Below, piece after piece: positions 42,272-51,619 of a stretch of DNA of 64,000 nucleotides. The position numbers and the translations under genes were made by a program. The stretch is from Maricaulis sp017643475. GTDB lineage: Bacteria; Pseudomonadota; Alphaproteobacteria; Caulobacterales; Maricaulaceae. How positions within the stretch are numbered: position 1 is the first letter of the stretch; the number at the start of each line of letters is the position of its first letter. The notes beneath the pieces are model-generated. The model saw only the letters and a list, made by a program, of their open reading frames with translations, was not told the DNA's origin and ran no database searches. The stretch lies in contig NZ_CP138920.1 in NCBI RefSeq assembly GCF_047123815.1, forward strand, positions 1,302,001 to 1,366,000, written 5' to 3'.

Positions 42272-43951
42272 CTAGGCCTCCCGGACCTTGGCCAAGAATT
42301 CTGAAATACCGACCTGGACGCTCTCAGCTTGGCGCGCGAGGGCCTGCGCATTATCGACTACCTGACCGGCGGTGTTTTTGGTCGAGTTCGTAAATTCGCC
42401 CACCTTGTCGATTGCCGTGGTCACGCTTTTGGAAGCCCCCGCGGCATCCTGCGCACTCGCTGCAATTTGTGACGTGGCAGCTCCTTGTTGCTCAATCGAG
42501 CAGGCAATTGATGCACAGACTTCGTCGACCGACGTGATTGAACTGGCAATCACATCCATAGACTGGGTTGCAACGGCCGTCGCGGCTTGCAGCGCGGCGA
42601 TGTGGGTTTCGATTTCATTCGTCGCGCCAGCGGTTTGCTCGGCCAGCGCCTTTACTTCGCTTGCAACAACAGCGAACCCTTTTCCTGCCTCGCCTGCGCG
42701 GGCACTCTCGATTGTCGCGTTCAAAGCCAGAAGATTGGTCTGTTCTGCGATGTCCCGGATGATGTCGACGATCTTGCCAATTTGCGCCGCCGTATCAGCG
42801 AGGACGCTGACCTGTTGCGTACTGTCGTTTGCTGCCTCGACAGCCTGGCGTGAACGGGTCGCTGATTCCGACACCTGGACATTGATCTCGGAAACGGAGG
42901 CCGAGATTTCCTCCGCCGCACCTGCCACAGTCTGGGCAGATTCGCCGGCAAGATCTGCTGCATCGGCAGTTTCTCCGACAACGCCAACGACAGTGCTAGC
43001 ACCGTCGATGAGTGTGGATGCACTATTTTCCATCCTGGTGGACATCTTCACGAGGTCCGTGAGCGATTTCTCGACAGAGCGCTCAAAGTCAACGAGCACA
43101 TTATCGATAAAGGACTGGCGAGTTTCCTGTCGGGCCTTTTCCTGCAGCTCCTCACTCTCTGCGCGCTGATTGTCTCCGTACTCGAGCTCCGCTCTGAACA
43201 CCTCCACAGCCCGCGCCACCTCGCCTAGCTCGTCTGTGCGTGACTGGCTGGGAACATCCACCTGTCGGTCACCACCGGCCAGTTTTTCCATCACGGACTT
43301 GAGGTTGGCCAGAGGGCGAGTGATGTCCCGTGACAACAGCAGACTTCCGCCGATTGCGAAGAGAATGGCAGTGAGCAAACCGGCCCAGCTCGTTAGGGTT
43401 CCGAAACCAAGTGAACTCCGCAGGCTGGCGGCGCGCTCATCCAACAAACCGGCCTCCATGTTGTGGAACTCAGTGATCAGCTCCCGGATGCCATCCATCT
43501 GGACCTTTCCAGCACCACCGATCTCCATGGCTTGCCCCTGCTCCCGCGTCATTGGGTTGCGCATGAGATTGATCGCATTTTCGGCATGGTCGTTTCGCCA
43601 GGACATACCCAACTGCCGGATTTCATCAGACAGTCTCGTCGCCCGTGGATTGTCGGAGGTTTTGCTACGGAGTTCGCTGATAGCGGCCTCGAACTGCGTC
43701 GCCCCAAGGTGGTAGGGCTCCAGAAAGTTGTCTTCCCCCGCCAACAGAAATGCGCGAAGGCCCGTTTCCTGATTAATCATCCCAATGACTGCCTGGTCCA
43801 AAAGCGCGAGCACCTCGTGGGTGTGCGTTGTCCAGCGCGCATTTGATCTCGACTGATCAATGACGTTCAGAAAGACTGAACTCAGAACGACTGCTATGGC
43901 TGCCATCACGATGCCGAAACCGGTGAGCTTACGACTAATGTTCACACGCAT
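42272..43951 (-). CDS. Methyl-accepting chemotaxis protein
   Basis: The protein has 559 residues. TM1 (about 10-30) is followed by a CHASE3-like periplasmic domain (ALLDQAVIGMINQETGLRAFLLAGEDNFLEPYH), TM2 (about 185-208), a HAMP domain (SRDITRPLANLKSVMEKLAGGDRQVDVP), and the cytoplasmic coiled coil with the tip EQTNLLALNATIESARAGEAGKGFAVVASEVKALAEQT that contacts CheA and CheW. It senses an unknown ligand for chemotaxis or a related output. AAGGGG lies upstream of the ATG. It lies between two IS6-family remnants and has no chemotaxis neighbours, so it may have come with the island. Confidence 0.93.
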   Translation of the reverse strand: MRVNISRKLTGFGIVMAAIAVVLSSVFLNVIDQSRSNARWTTHTHEVLALLDQAVIGMINQETGLRAFLLAGEDNFLEPYHLGATQFEAAISELRSKTSDNPRATRLSDEIRQLGMSWRNDHAENAINLMRNPMTREQGQAMEIGGAGKVQMDGIRELITEFHNMEAGLLDERAASLRSSLGFGTLTSWAGLLTAILFAIGGSLLLSRDITRPLANLKSVMEKLAGGDRQVDVPSQSRTDELGEVARAVEVFRAELEYGDNQRAESEELQEKARQETRQSFIDNVLVDFERSVEKSLTDLVKMSTRMENSASTLIDGASTVVGVVGETADAADLAGESAQTVAGAAEEISASVSEINVQVSESATRSRQAVEAANDSTQQVSVLADTAAQIGKIVDIIRDIAEQTNLLALNATIESARAGEAGKGFAVVASEVKALAEQTAGATNEIETHIAALQAATAVATQSMDVIASSITSVDEVCASIACSIEQQGAATSQIAASAQDAAGASKSVTTAIDKVGEFTNSTKNTAGQVVDNAQALARQAESVQVGISEFLAKVREA

Positions 43952-44068
43952 ACAAGATCCCCTTTTATCAACGCGCCACCATAAGATCGTCTTGAGATTG
44001 CATTGTGGGGCACTGGCGGCTCAAGGTCTATGACGCGAGTAGCAATTGCATATAGTAATAAAAAAAAC

Positions 44069-44494
44069 GGTGGTGTAAGACCAAAACAGATCGGTCTTAA
44101 AAGACCGGGTTTGATCCCATCTCAAGCCACAACTTGACGCCATTCGGCCAGGGCGACGGAAGGGTTTTCCTTGAATTCTTCGCGACGGTAGAAATGGCGT
44201 TCGAGATTAAAGTGGTTGTGGACCGAAGACTGGACGCGGCGCCTTCGGATCGACTTCGCGAAAAGTGGACCGAACCGGTTCCTCCAGGAACGCACTGTCT
44301 CATGTTTGATGTCGATACCGCGCTCGTGCAGCAGATCTTCGACGCTCCGCCACGAGAGCGGGAAGCGGATATGGATCATCACCGCCAGGCGGATTATCTC
44401 GGGCGACGTCTTGAAATACCGGAACGGATCACGCATCGGAAAACGCTACGAAATCAACGTGAAACGCTCAAGTCGCATTTAATCTGACATTACC
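44069..44494 (-). mobile_element. IS6-family element remnant B, 426 bp, internally deleted with both ends kept
   Basis: Both terminal repeats remain (left GGTGGTGTAAGACC; right, read inward, GGTAATGTCAGATT). The minus-strand frame 44122-44436 encodes 104 residues: the normal N-terminus (MRDPFRYFKTSPEIIRLAV) up to KSIRRRRVQ fused in frame to SSVHNHFNLERHFYRREEFKENPS, the normal C-terminus. About 127 central codons with the DDE catalytic residues are missing. It could still be moved in trans by an intact copy, like a miniature element. Confidence 0.85.
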
Positions 44495-44636
44495 AGGCAT
44501 TCAATGTCGGTGAGAGCGATGCGCTTTACCTTCCGCCCGAACAACAGATCCATCCTTGGTGTGAATGGGGACTACCCGCGCCGATCACCATCAGGTCACC
44601 GGACGCGGGCGTATCGCTTGAGCTGTTCTTGCTCCG

Positions 44637-46115
44637 TCAGTCAGCATTCATCAGGATTTCCAGCGCAGCTTCAATTGCGGGATCGCGCTGCGCTCTGAAG
44701 CTTTCGACCGTTTGCGGGGCTGCGTTGTCGGGAGCAACGCCAAGTCCCGCCTCGAAGCTGGGTACATTGTTGTAAGTCCTGAGCAGTGGCAGGCGGGTGC
44801 GAATGTCGCTCTCGGGCAGCGTTACAGTAAACAGGATACCAGAAGTTGGCCCTTCAGCGCTGCCACCGGTCCTCTCGCCAATCAGTATGGCACGCCCCAA
44901 GCCATTGAGCCGTGCGATTATGTTGGTGCTGCCCGAACTGTTGGCTGTGCTAGTAAGAATCAGCAGAGCGCCAGTGAAAGCGTTGTTAGCTGGCTGGAGG
45001 ACAGGATCTCCGCCAAAAATCCCCGGGATCAGCGACCATGTGCCATCTTCGTTGGCCGTAAACGCGCGTGGATCAGGATAGAGTGCTCGCTCATCCCAGG
45101 TCGTAAGGTTCTCGCGCAGACCATCCAGATCGATCGTTGCGACCCTGGTGTCGCTGACCGGACGATAGGGCTCGGCAATCAGCCGTGCCAGCAGTGCATC
45201 AGCCGCGTCGTCCGAGCCGCCTCCATTGTTGCGCAGATCTAGGATCAGCGTGCCACGCTCTTCATCGCGCATAGCGTTGAAAATCGGATCGTAGAGGGTC
45301 CCCGGATCGACGGGGCGGCGATAATTGACGAAACTGTCGATCCGCAGATAGCCCGCAGTGTCGCTAATCCGTTCAAAGTAAACCGCATCGGCGAAGTCGG
45401 ACGCCTCATCATCGAACAGTGCGCGCCATTCCCCATAGGGAATGCGCTCGACTTCGCTTGTGCTCTCGCCACCGTCTGCGCTCCGGACCGTAATCCGGGA
45501 GCGCACTGGATTTCCCCAGATGAGAGCGCCGAAATGATCGAGAGCGCCGCCCTTGAATTCGAACGAAGTGGGCACCTCCCCAAAGCGCGCCCAGTCGGTC
45601 TGACCGTCGACCGCAATGAGTGGCAGGATCGCGTCCACCATTTCGCCGAGCGGTCGGCCATCGATGGCGACGATCTCATCTCCATAACCCAGCCCGGCGA
45701 TGCCCTCTGCATTCGAGACAAGTCCGCGCCCCTCGACCATCTCCCAACGAAACGGCAGGTAGACCGGATTTGTATCGCGCCAATCGGCCAAGGCCGGGGG
45801 CAACTCCGCCTTGGTATGATCGCAGCGGATCAGCGCCAACACGCGCTGCACGCCGAGATACAGTTCACCAACCGTCATGCCGCCGTCCTGAGTAGCCTGA
45901 TCGGTCAGCGCTTGCCAACTGGCGGCGAGCGTCGCCGCTTCGGCATAACGTGTGTAGCCAGGGTGGACGCGGGAATAGGCTTCTTGCGCGATAGCTATGT
46001 CGCTGCCTACCTGAGCTGGCGTAAGCATCCGCTCGGCGGGATCCTGAGCCACCGCTGGAAAGGCGAAAGAAAGCGCCGTGGCGAAGCCAAAAGCCTTCGA
46101 AGATGTGCGAAACAT
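44637..46115 (-). CDS. Secreted S41-family peptidase
   Basis: The protein has 492 residues. A signal peptide (MFRTSSKAFGFATALSFAFPAVAQ) leads to a helical N-terminal region, a PDZ-like segment (GLGYGDEIVAIDGRPLGEMVD) and the S41 catalytic core: GYLRIDSFVNYRR, RGTLILDLRNNGGGSDDAADAL, ALLILTSTANSSGSTNII with the probable nucleophile Ser, and IGERTGGSAEGPTSGILFTVTLPES. Such proteins process peptides in the periplasm or outside. AAGGAG precedes the ATG. It is divergently placed 61 bases from the end of the regulator gene in the same direction, within the IS-rich island. Confidence 0.87.
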   Translation of the reverse strand: MFRTSSKAFGFATALSFAFPAVAQDPAERMLTPAQVGSDIAIAQEAYSRVHPGYTRYAEAATLAASWQALTDQATQDGGMTVGELYLGVQRVLALIRCDHTKAELPPALADWRDTNPVYLPFRWEMVEGRGLVSNAEGIAGLGYGDEIVAIDGRPLGEMVDAILPLIAVDGQTDWARFGEVPTSFEFKGGALDHFGALIWGNPVRSRITVRSADGGESTSEVERIPYGEWRALFDDEASDFADAVYFERISDTAGYLRIDSFVNYRRPVDPGTLYDPIFNAMRDEERGTLILDLRNNGGGSDDAADALLARLIAEPYRPVSDTRVATIDLDGLRENLTTWDERALYPDPRAFTANEDGTWSLIPGIFGGDPVLQPANNAFTGALLILTSTANSSGSTNIIARLNGLGRAILIGERTGGSAEGPTSGILFTVTLPESDIRTRLPLLRTYNNVPSFEAGLGVAPDNAAPQTVESFRAQRDPAIEAALEILMNAD

Positions 46116-46176
46116 GGGTCGTTCTCCTTGATTGCCCGGCCTGTATGGCGCAACCGGTCACCAAGGTCGGCGCAGA

Positions 46177-47319
46177 TCACCCGTTTCGCTGAATTTTCGT
46201 GATTTGAGACGTCTGGGTCTTACGGAACTCGCTGGGGGTAATACCGCAAAAGCGCTTGAACGCGCGGTTGAAGCTGGCCTTTGAGTTGAAGCCTGCGTCC
46301 AGTGCGGTTGCGAGGACCGATGCAGAGGGATCGCGTAACAAATCCTTGGCGCGTTCGACCCTAAGATGGTTGATGAAATCGCTGAAGCTTTCGCCTAACC
46401 CTTGGTTGATTGCCCTGGACGTATAGTTCTCGTTCAGAGCCATGCGGTGGGCGAGATCGACTAACGCAAAGCGCGGTTCAAGGTACCACTCTTGGGACAC
46501 GACCACTTCACGAACCCGCCGCCCTTCTTTCGCCCAGTCGCGAGTTTCTCGGCGGCCGATGTCTGGGCCTGAAAGTGTTGTTATGGAGGGGTAGGGCTGT
46601 TCGAAGCGATACCATGCTTCAATTGCCATGATCAGGACGATCAGCAGAGCGGCGAGGCTCGGCCAATAGCGCGCGAAGTAGTCCAGCCCCAAGACCGGCA
46701 TCACTGTGCGGTCTATCAGCCACGCCGTGACCATCGCGCCCAACAGCACGATAAAATGTATCAACCAGATTGGCTGGAAGCTTTCATCATCGGAGCGGTT
46801 GTCGCTGAGCCAGTTACGGTACTCGCGCGTGAGCAGCGCGATCTGCCAAAGCGAATACACTGTCAGAAGAACACTGACTGCGAGTACTAACGGCATCACA
46901 TAAGGGTCATGCATAGCGGCGTTGAAGTCCCATTTCGCACGGTAATCGCCAAGCAGGAAGAACGCCCATAGCTGGTAGAGGAAGTAGGCAATCCCTGGCG
47001 TCAGAAGCCATTTCCAAGGGCCAGCAGGCTGCGCGCGAATAATCGCACGCGTGTGAAGCAGCAGCAAGGGACCAAAGAATGGCGCCATGTCGACAGGGAG
47101 AAAGGTTAGCTCCGGCCAGATATCATAGGCGCCGGCAAACCCGACCGTGAACGGAATAGCATTTATCGCGGCAGCGAACAGGAACAGCGCCAGCCAGCGG
47201 TTAGCGCGCACATTTGGCTTTCTGATCGCCAGTGCAAGGCCGATGAGCGCTATGGTCAAAGCCACACCGCCAGACAGCACAGAACGCCAGTTCATCGAAA
47301 GTGCGACGAATTCCTCCAT
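46177..47319 (-). CDS. Membrane-bound AraC-family transcriptional regulator
   Basis: The protein has 380 residues from the ATG at 47319. The N-terminal half has about seven membrane helices (VALTIALIGLALAI, WLALFLFAAAINAIPFTVGF and others) and the C-terminus is an AraC domain (LVDLAHRMALNENYTSRAINQGLGESFSDFINHLRVERAKDLL and ATALDAGFNSKASFNRAFKRFCGITPSEFRKT). This architecture senses membrane or periplasmic signals. The S41 peptidase gene lies just downstream and may be its target or partner. The 21-base leader ahead of its start closely resembles that of the ABC1 kinase gene at 49955. Confidence 0.9.
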   Translation of the reverse strand: MEEFVALSMNWRSVLSGGVALTIALIGLALAIRKPNVRANRWLALFLFAAAINAIPFTVGFAGAYDIWPELTFLPVDMAPFFGPLLLLHTRAIIRAQPAGPWKWLLTPGIAYFLYQLWAFFLLGDYRAKWDFNAAMHDPYVMPLVLAVSVLLTVYSLWQIALLTREYRNWLSDNRSDDESFQPIWLIHFIVLLGAMVTAWLIDRTVMPVLGLDYFARYWPSLAALLIVLIMAIEAWYRFEQPYPSITTLSGPDIGRRETRDWAKEGRRVREVVVSQEWYLEPRFALVDLAHRMALNENYTSRAINQGLGESFSDFINHLRVERAKDLLRDPSASVLATALDAGFNSKASFNRAFKRFCGITPSEFRKTQTSQITKIQRNG

Positions 47320-47439
47320 GGCCAAACCCTACCTAATAGCTGGTTTCCCGCCAACGCAAGCAATCACAGGATCTGCTTAAGATCCAGCAACGGCATCCCC
47401 TGATGGAGATGCAGAGACGGGCGCCACTTGATCTCGCGC

Positions 47440-47472
47440 GCCATCATCGGACCGAACCAGTTCCACCAAAAT
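47440..47472 (-). mobile_element. Fragment of an older IS6-family copy
   Basis: The bases around 47445-47468 (ATCGGACCGAACCAGTTCCA) match the inside of the transposase gene of the intact copies (the WNRFGPLF codons), not their ends. It abuts the left end of intact copy C, which suggests copy C inserted into an older copy whose rest has been lost. Confidence 0.55.
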
Positions 47473-48280
47473 GGCTCTGTCAGACCAAAACGGATCGGTC
47501 TCGAAAGATCGGGTTTGAATCTATCTCAAGCCACAAGTTGACGCCATTCGGCCAGGGCTTGGGTGCGGTTCTCCTTGAAGTCTGACCGGCGATAAAGATG
47601 ACGTTCGAGATTGAAGTGGTTGTGAACAGAGGATTGGACGACGGCGAACTTTTGAAGACTTCGCATCGACCTGAACCGGTTCATGATTTTCTCTCGTCGC
47701 CGCAAGGGCTGATGTGAGTTTTCGGCCCTGTTGTTGAGCCACCTCCCGGTTTCATGCAGGCTGGCAATTCCGAGTTCACGAAACGCGGCCTTGTACGACG
47801 GCAGCTTGTCGGTCACGATTTGGTCTGGCGCTCCATATCGCTTCATCGCCTTACGCAGAAACTTCAATGCAGCCTTGCGACTCCGCGTCTTGGTGACATA
47901 CGCCTCGAGCACTTCACCCTCATGATTGACGGCCCGCCAGAGATAATGGAGTTCGCCGTTTATGCGCACGAAAACCTCATCCAGATGCCACGCCCAGTTC
48001 GAATAGTTCGTGCTCTGCACGCGCCATTTTCGGATCGACTTCGCGAAGAGTGGACCGAAGCGCTTCCACCAGGACCGCACAGTTTCGTGCGTGATGTCGA
48101 TGCCCCGTTCATGGAGCAGATCTTCAACGTTGCGCAGTGAGAGCGGGAAGCGGATATACATCATCACCGCAAGACGAATAATCTCGGGCGAAGTCTTGAA
48201 ATATCGGAACGGGTTACGCATCACAAAACGCTACGAAATCAGGCGAACCCGCTAAAACCGTTTTTCTTCTGACAGCGCCC
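47473..48280 (-). mobile_element. IS6-family insertion sequence, copy C (intact, 808 bp)
   Basis: Terminal repeats are GGCTCTGTCAGACCAAAACGG on the left and, read inward on the right, GGCGCTGTCAGAAGAAAAACGG. Left subterminal bases form a hairpin (CGGTCT-CGAA-AGATCG) just after the transposase stop. No matching target duplication flanks it, common for IS6 copies generated by cointegration. Confidence 0.85.
47526..48221 (-). CDS. IS6-family transposase (copy C)
   Basis: The protein has 231 residues from the ATG at 48221, the normal size for the IS6 family. The N-terminal helix-turn-helix region is MRNPFRYFKTSPEIIRLAV ... DLLHERGIDITHETVRSWW. The DDE triad is visible as WHLDEVFVRI, IVTDKLPSYKAAF and NRAENSHQPLRRREK. 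It is uninterrupted and presumably active. It is nearly identical to the transposases of copies E and F, so the copies spread recently or are kept alike by recombination. Confidence 0.92.
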   Translation of the reverse strand: MRNPFRYFKTSPEIIRLAVMMYIRFPLSLRNVEDLLHERGIDITHETVRSWWKRFGPLFAKSIRKWRVQSTNYSNWAWHLDEVFVRINGELHYLWRAVNHEGEVLEAYVTKTRSRKAALKFLRKAMKRYGAPDQIVTDKLPSYKAAFRELGIASLHETGRWLNNRAENSHQPLRRREKIMNRFRSMRSLQKFAVVQSSVHNHFNLERHLYRRSDFKENRTQALAEWRQLVA

Positions 48281-48614
48281 GCCCCGTTGATCCAATCGAA
48301 ACTGGCAAACGAGCGCCAACATCCGGCCGCTTTCGCGCCCAGACCCAACACAAATTTCAACAAGATTTCCCCCGTCACTCTACATCTGGCATCGCCGGTT
48401 ATCTTTATCGACCGAAATCCCGGTCAACACACATGATTTCGTCTCACAACTAAAATAGAGCTCTGTTGCGACACCCCAAAAAACGAATTGACGAAAGCAA
48501 TATCTTCACAATATTTCAGTGCCTTGGCCGCATTTACAAATTCTCGAAAGCACTCACTAACGAACAACGGTCGCAACCTGAAACCTCTATTTTTCCACAG
48601 CATCAGGCACCTAG
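48281..48614. other. Intergenic stretch without recognised content
   Basis: This stretch lies between the IS6 copy C right end and the stop of the ABC1 kinase gene. Base composition is lower in GC than the surroundings. Short frames here lack ribosome sites and family features. I see no RNA gene, repeat or terminator with a T-run. Confidence 0.6.
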
Positions 48615-49955
48615 TCAGGTTGATGATCCGGCACGCAGATAAGGCGTCGCCAGCATCTGGATATCGACCTGCGCTCTCATTCGGCGCGCCAGCAGATATA
48701 ACCCGCCGAACTTTCGGTGAAGGTAGAGGACGTCCATTGGCGGGACCTCCCGGTACCCGGCCTCCAATCCAAGCGCCATCGCCTGGTCGCGAAGGCGCAC
48801 TGCGAGGTCGGAAGCCGCGAAGTCGAAGCCGTCCTTGGCCCGCAATGGCTCAAAAGCAGCGTTCATGATCGGAAGCAAGAAGTCGATCTGCTGCGCGGGT
48901 GTACCCGGGCCGATATATCCAATCTGCTGAGACGCTGCCCGCAACCCCGCGATGTCATTCTGCGACCCTGCCCGTAGTAAATCGCGATAGGCTTCCGCCA
49001 AATCAGGAGGGACAGTCCGGGTCGCGCCAAAATCGAGGAGAACGAGGCGTTCCTCTTGCGGGTCGAAGCGATAGTTCGCGAGGTTCGGATCGGATTGAAC
49101 TCGTCTGAACTCAAACAATTCTCGGAACGAAAGCGCGAACAGTTCCGTGACGACCCGGTCGCGCAAGGCCTGCGGCGCGTCGTCCAGGGCCTCCAAGGGT
49201 CTGGATGACAAATACTCCATCGCCAAGACATCCGGTGTTGTCAGATCGCGATGCAACGCTGGCAGGCGGTACTCCGGTGCCGTCTGCAGCAAGCCATTGA
49301 ACTCCGCGAGCGCATCGGCTTCAGCAAGGTAGTCTGCCTCCTCATGCAACTGCCGCTTGGCTTCCTCAAGCAGAGGCCGGACTTCGAACCCTGATGGCAT
49401 CAGGCCAGACAAGCGGATAAGCGTGCCCACATTGTCAACATCGCTATCAATGCTTTCGCGGACGCCCGGAAACTGAACCTTTACAGCGAGGTCTCGGCCA
49501 TCCGGCGTAATGGCACGATGAACTTGCCCGATCGACGCGGCTGCGAGCGGGCGCAGGTCAAAGCGCTTGAATCGACCATACCAGCCTTCTCCCCAGGCTT
49601 TGTTGAGCACTGTGCGAAGTTGGCGTGGTGGCATGGGATGCGCGTTCGAGCGCAGCTGGGCCAGAACCGAGGCGAATTCAGGCGGCAGGAGATCACCGGC
49701 ATCCATTGACATCAGCTGACCGACTTTCATCGCAGCGCCGCGCATGCGAGAAAGTTCGCGGGTCAAGCGCAGAGCATTGCCCGGGCTCAAGGCGATGCCC
49801 TGCAGATCAACAGGCCTGCCGGTGACCACCGCTCCCAGCCCCTTGCCAATCACCTCAGCTCCGATACCCGCTGCGGTCGCGCTGAGCCGCACGAACCGGT
49901 TTAGCCGACCGCGTGGCACGGCAACGCCGTTTGTGGATCGGTCTCGCTCGGACAT
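48615..49955 (-). CDS. ABC1/UbiB-family atypical kinase
   Basis: The protein has 446 residues from the ATG at 49955. ABC1 hallmarks are the KxGQ motif (RGAAMKVGQLMSMD), the Ala-rich AAASIGQVHRA loop that replaces a P-loop, the VKVQFPGV Lys, the catalytic-loop QSDPNLANYRF (in place of the common HADPHPGN) and LLDFGATR. Family members support ubiquinone synthesis or other lipid processes, possibly as ATPases. The altered catalytic loop (Gln for His, Asn-Leu for His-Pro) suggests a side branch of the family. It sits between IS6-family copies C and D and so is likely island cargo. Confidence 0.87.
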   Translation of the reverse strand: MSERDRSTNGVAVPRGRLNRFVRLSATAAGIGAEVIGKGLGAVVTGRPVDLQGIALSPGNALRLTRELSRMRGAAMKVGQLMSMDAGDLLPPEFASVLAQLRSNAHPMPPRQLRTVLNKAWGEGWYGRFKRFDLRPLAAASIGQVHRAITPDGRDLAVKVQFPGVRESIDSDVDNVGTLIRLSGLMPSGFEVRPLLEEAKRQLHEEADYLAEADALAEFNGLLQTAPEYRLPALHRDLTTPDVLAMEYLSSRPLEALDDAPQALRDRVVTELFALSFRELFEFRRVQSDPNLANYRFDPQEERLVLLDFGATRTVPPDLAEAYRDLLRAGSQNDIAGLRAASQQIGYIGPGTPAQQIDFLLPIMNAAFEPLRAKDGFDFAASDLAVRLRDQAMALGLEAGYREVPPMDVLYLHRKFGGLYLLARRMRAQVDIQMLATPYLRAGSST

Positions 49956-50372
49956 AAGTCGTTCCCTACCTAACGCCTGGTTTCGAGGTAAGGCCGAAGT
50001 GCGAGTCGGCAAGCGCGCTCAGTCCGCACGCTACTGACGAAACATCGCAGACGGGTGGTGTCAGACAAACCGACCGGGTCTTTCAAGGTCTGCCTTAATA
50101 TTGCTCAGACCAGACCGCTTCTCCCGTCTGCGCCTTGGTCCAGGCCTGCGCGGACGGGTCAGGCACAGGGAATACCACCCGACGGTGAGTGAAAACAGGG
50201 AATTACCCTACCCGATCTGCCCGAAACCCCGGACTGAGACTTTCCCCTGGAAATGCTCCTTCAGCGCGGAGACGTCGGGGTCTCGACTGCGGGAGCCCCG
50301 TGCGAAGGCACGGAAATGCCGCCGGATTTCCGGGGCTCGGGCACGCTTTGTGATTTCAGGGAAAAGAGTGGC
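49956..50372. other. Gap with a solo IS6-family end and otherwise unrecognised DNA
   Basis: Bases 50052-50090 (GGTGGTGTCAGACAAACCG onward) match the left terminal and subterminal sequence of the IS6-family copies but no transposase follows. The remaining bases include two near-repeats of ACAGGGAAT (about 50165 and 50194) and no convincing gene; short frames lack family features. Confidence 0.6.
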
Positions 50373-51180
50373 GGTGCTGGCAGACGCAAACGGATCTGTC
50401 TAGAAAGACCGGGATCGAACCTATCTCAGGCCGCAAGCTGACGCCATTCGGCCAGGGCTTGGGTGCGGTTCTCCTTGAAGTCTGACCGGCGATAAAGATG
50501 ACGTTCGAGATTGAAGTGGTTGTGAACAGAGGATTGGACGACGGCGAACTTTTGAAGACTTCGCATCGATCTGAACCGGTTCATGATCTTCTCTCGTCGG
50601 CGCAACGGCTGATGTGAGTTTTCGGCCCTGTTGTTGAGCCACCTCCCCGTCTCTTGGCAGCTTGCGTTTCCGATCTCTCGCATGGCGGCTTTGTATGAGC
50701 CCAACCGGGCTGTCACAACGACCTCCGGACAGCCATATCGCTTCATCGCCTTACGCAGAAACTTCAGCGCAGCCTTGCGATCACGGCGCTTGGTAACGTA
50801 CACATCAAGTACCTCGCCTTCGTGATCAACGGCCCGCCAGAGATAGCGGATTTAACCGTTGATCTTCACGAAAACCTCATCCAGATGCCAGGCCCAGTTC
50901 GAATAGTTCGTGCTCTCCACGCGCCGTTTTCGGATCGACTTCGCGAAGAGTGGACCAAAGCGATTCTACCAAAACCGCACAGTTTCGTGCGTGATATCGA
51001 TGCCGCGTTCGTGCAGCAGATCTTCGACGTTCCGTAGCGAGAGCGGGAAGCGGATGTACATCATCACGGCAAGACGGATGATCTCTGGCGAGGTCTTGAA
51101 GTATCGGAACGGATTACGCATCGGGCGACGCTTCGGTTTCACGCCAATCCGCTCAAACCGTTCTTCCTCTGACAACGCCC
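50373..51180 (-). mobile_element. IS6-family insertion sequence, copy D (808 bp, transposase dead)
   Basis: The terminal repeats are GGTGCTGGCAGACGCAAACGG on the left and, read inward on the right, GGGCGTTGTCAGAGGAAGAACG. Length equals copies C and E. The ends are intact, so it may still be mobilised in trans. Confidence 0.85.
50426..51121 (-). pseudogene. IS6-family transposase with two nonsense mutations (copy D)
   Basis: Aligned by eye with the intact 231-residue copies, the frame from the ATG at 51121 reads normally to ETVRFW and then hits TAG where the others have W or R followed by NRFGPLF. A second stop lies where VFVRINGELHYLW should be (VFVKING-stop-IRYLW). The C-terminal part, including the region of the second Asp, reads VTARLGSY instead of VTDKLPSY, so a catalytic Asp is also lost. 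Confidence 0.9.
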
Positions 51181-51349
51181 TGTAGGGTTTCCAAGCGATT
51201 GCGGATGGCTGTCGATATGCGTCATCGCGGCCCGTCTGCTTGTTTTACCTACCAGGTATTACATTATAACACCCTCTCATACTAAGTAACGGTGCCCCAA
51301 CATGATGGCAAGGGGCGCAAACCAAGACTTTAGTTCAGGATTAGTTGTT

Positions 51350-51565
51350 ATGGGTGTTGAGGACACAACGCCGCAAGCTTCAAGCAGGTTTGCCAAGCGC
51401 CTGTCCGTCGAGCAGGTCGAGGAAGGCTCTGATCTGGCGCCAAAATTCGACGCCGATGGGTTGATCCCTTGCATCACCACCCAAGCGGACACAGGCGAAG
51501 TGCTGATGCTGGGCTATATGACCAGCGAGGCGTTGGATCGCACGATTGAGACCGGAGAGGCAGGC
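51350..51565 (+). pseudogene. hisI: Truncated hisI (phosphoribosyl-AMP cyclohydrolase) fragment
   Basis: The frame from about 51350 reads LAPKFDADGLIPCITTQADTGEVLMLGYMTSEALDRTIETGEAG, which is the N-terminal part of HisI, then continues into unrelated sequence at about 51565. The Cys and metal-binding region of HisI is missing. The adjoining DNA (51620-51860) is transposase debris, so insertion truncated the gene. A functional hisI should exist elsewhere in a histidine prototroph. Confidence 0.75.
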
Positions 51566-51619
51566 GCTATCAAACCCAAGCAGACAAGTCTCGAACAACC
51601 GACATGGCGTAAGCCTAGG

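Noticed and set aside
43952..44068. TTGCA-containing sequence upstream of the chemotaxis gene as another activator site
   Set aside because: TTGCATTGTGG and TTGCATATAGTAA lack the second half and no -24/-12 sequence lies in register.
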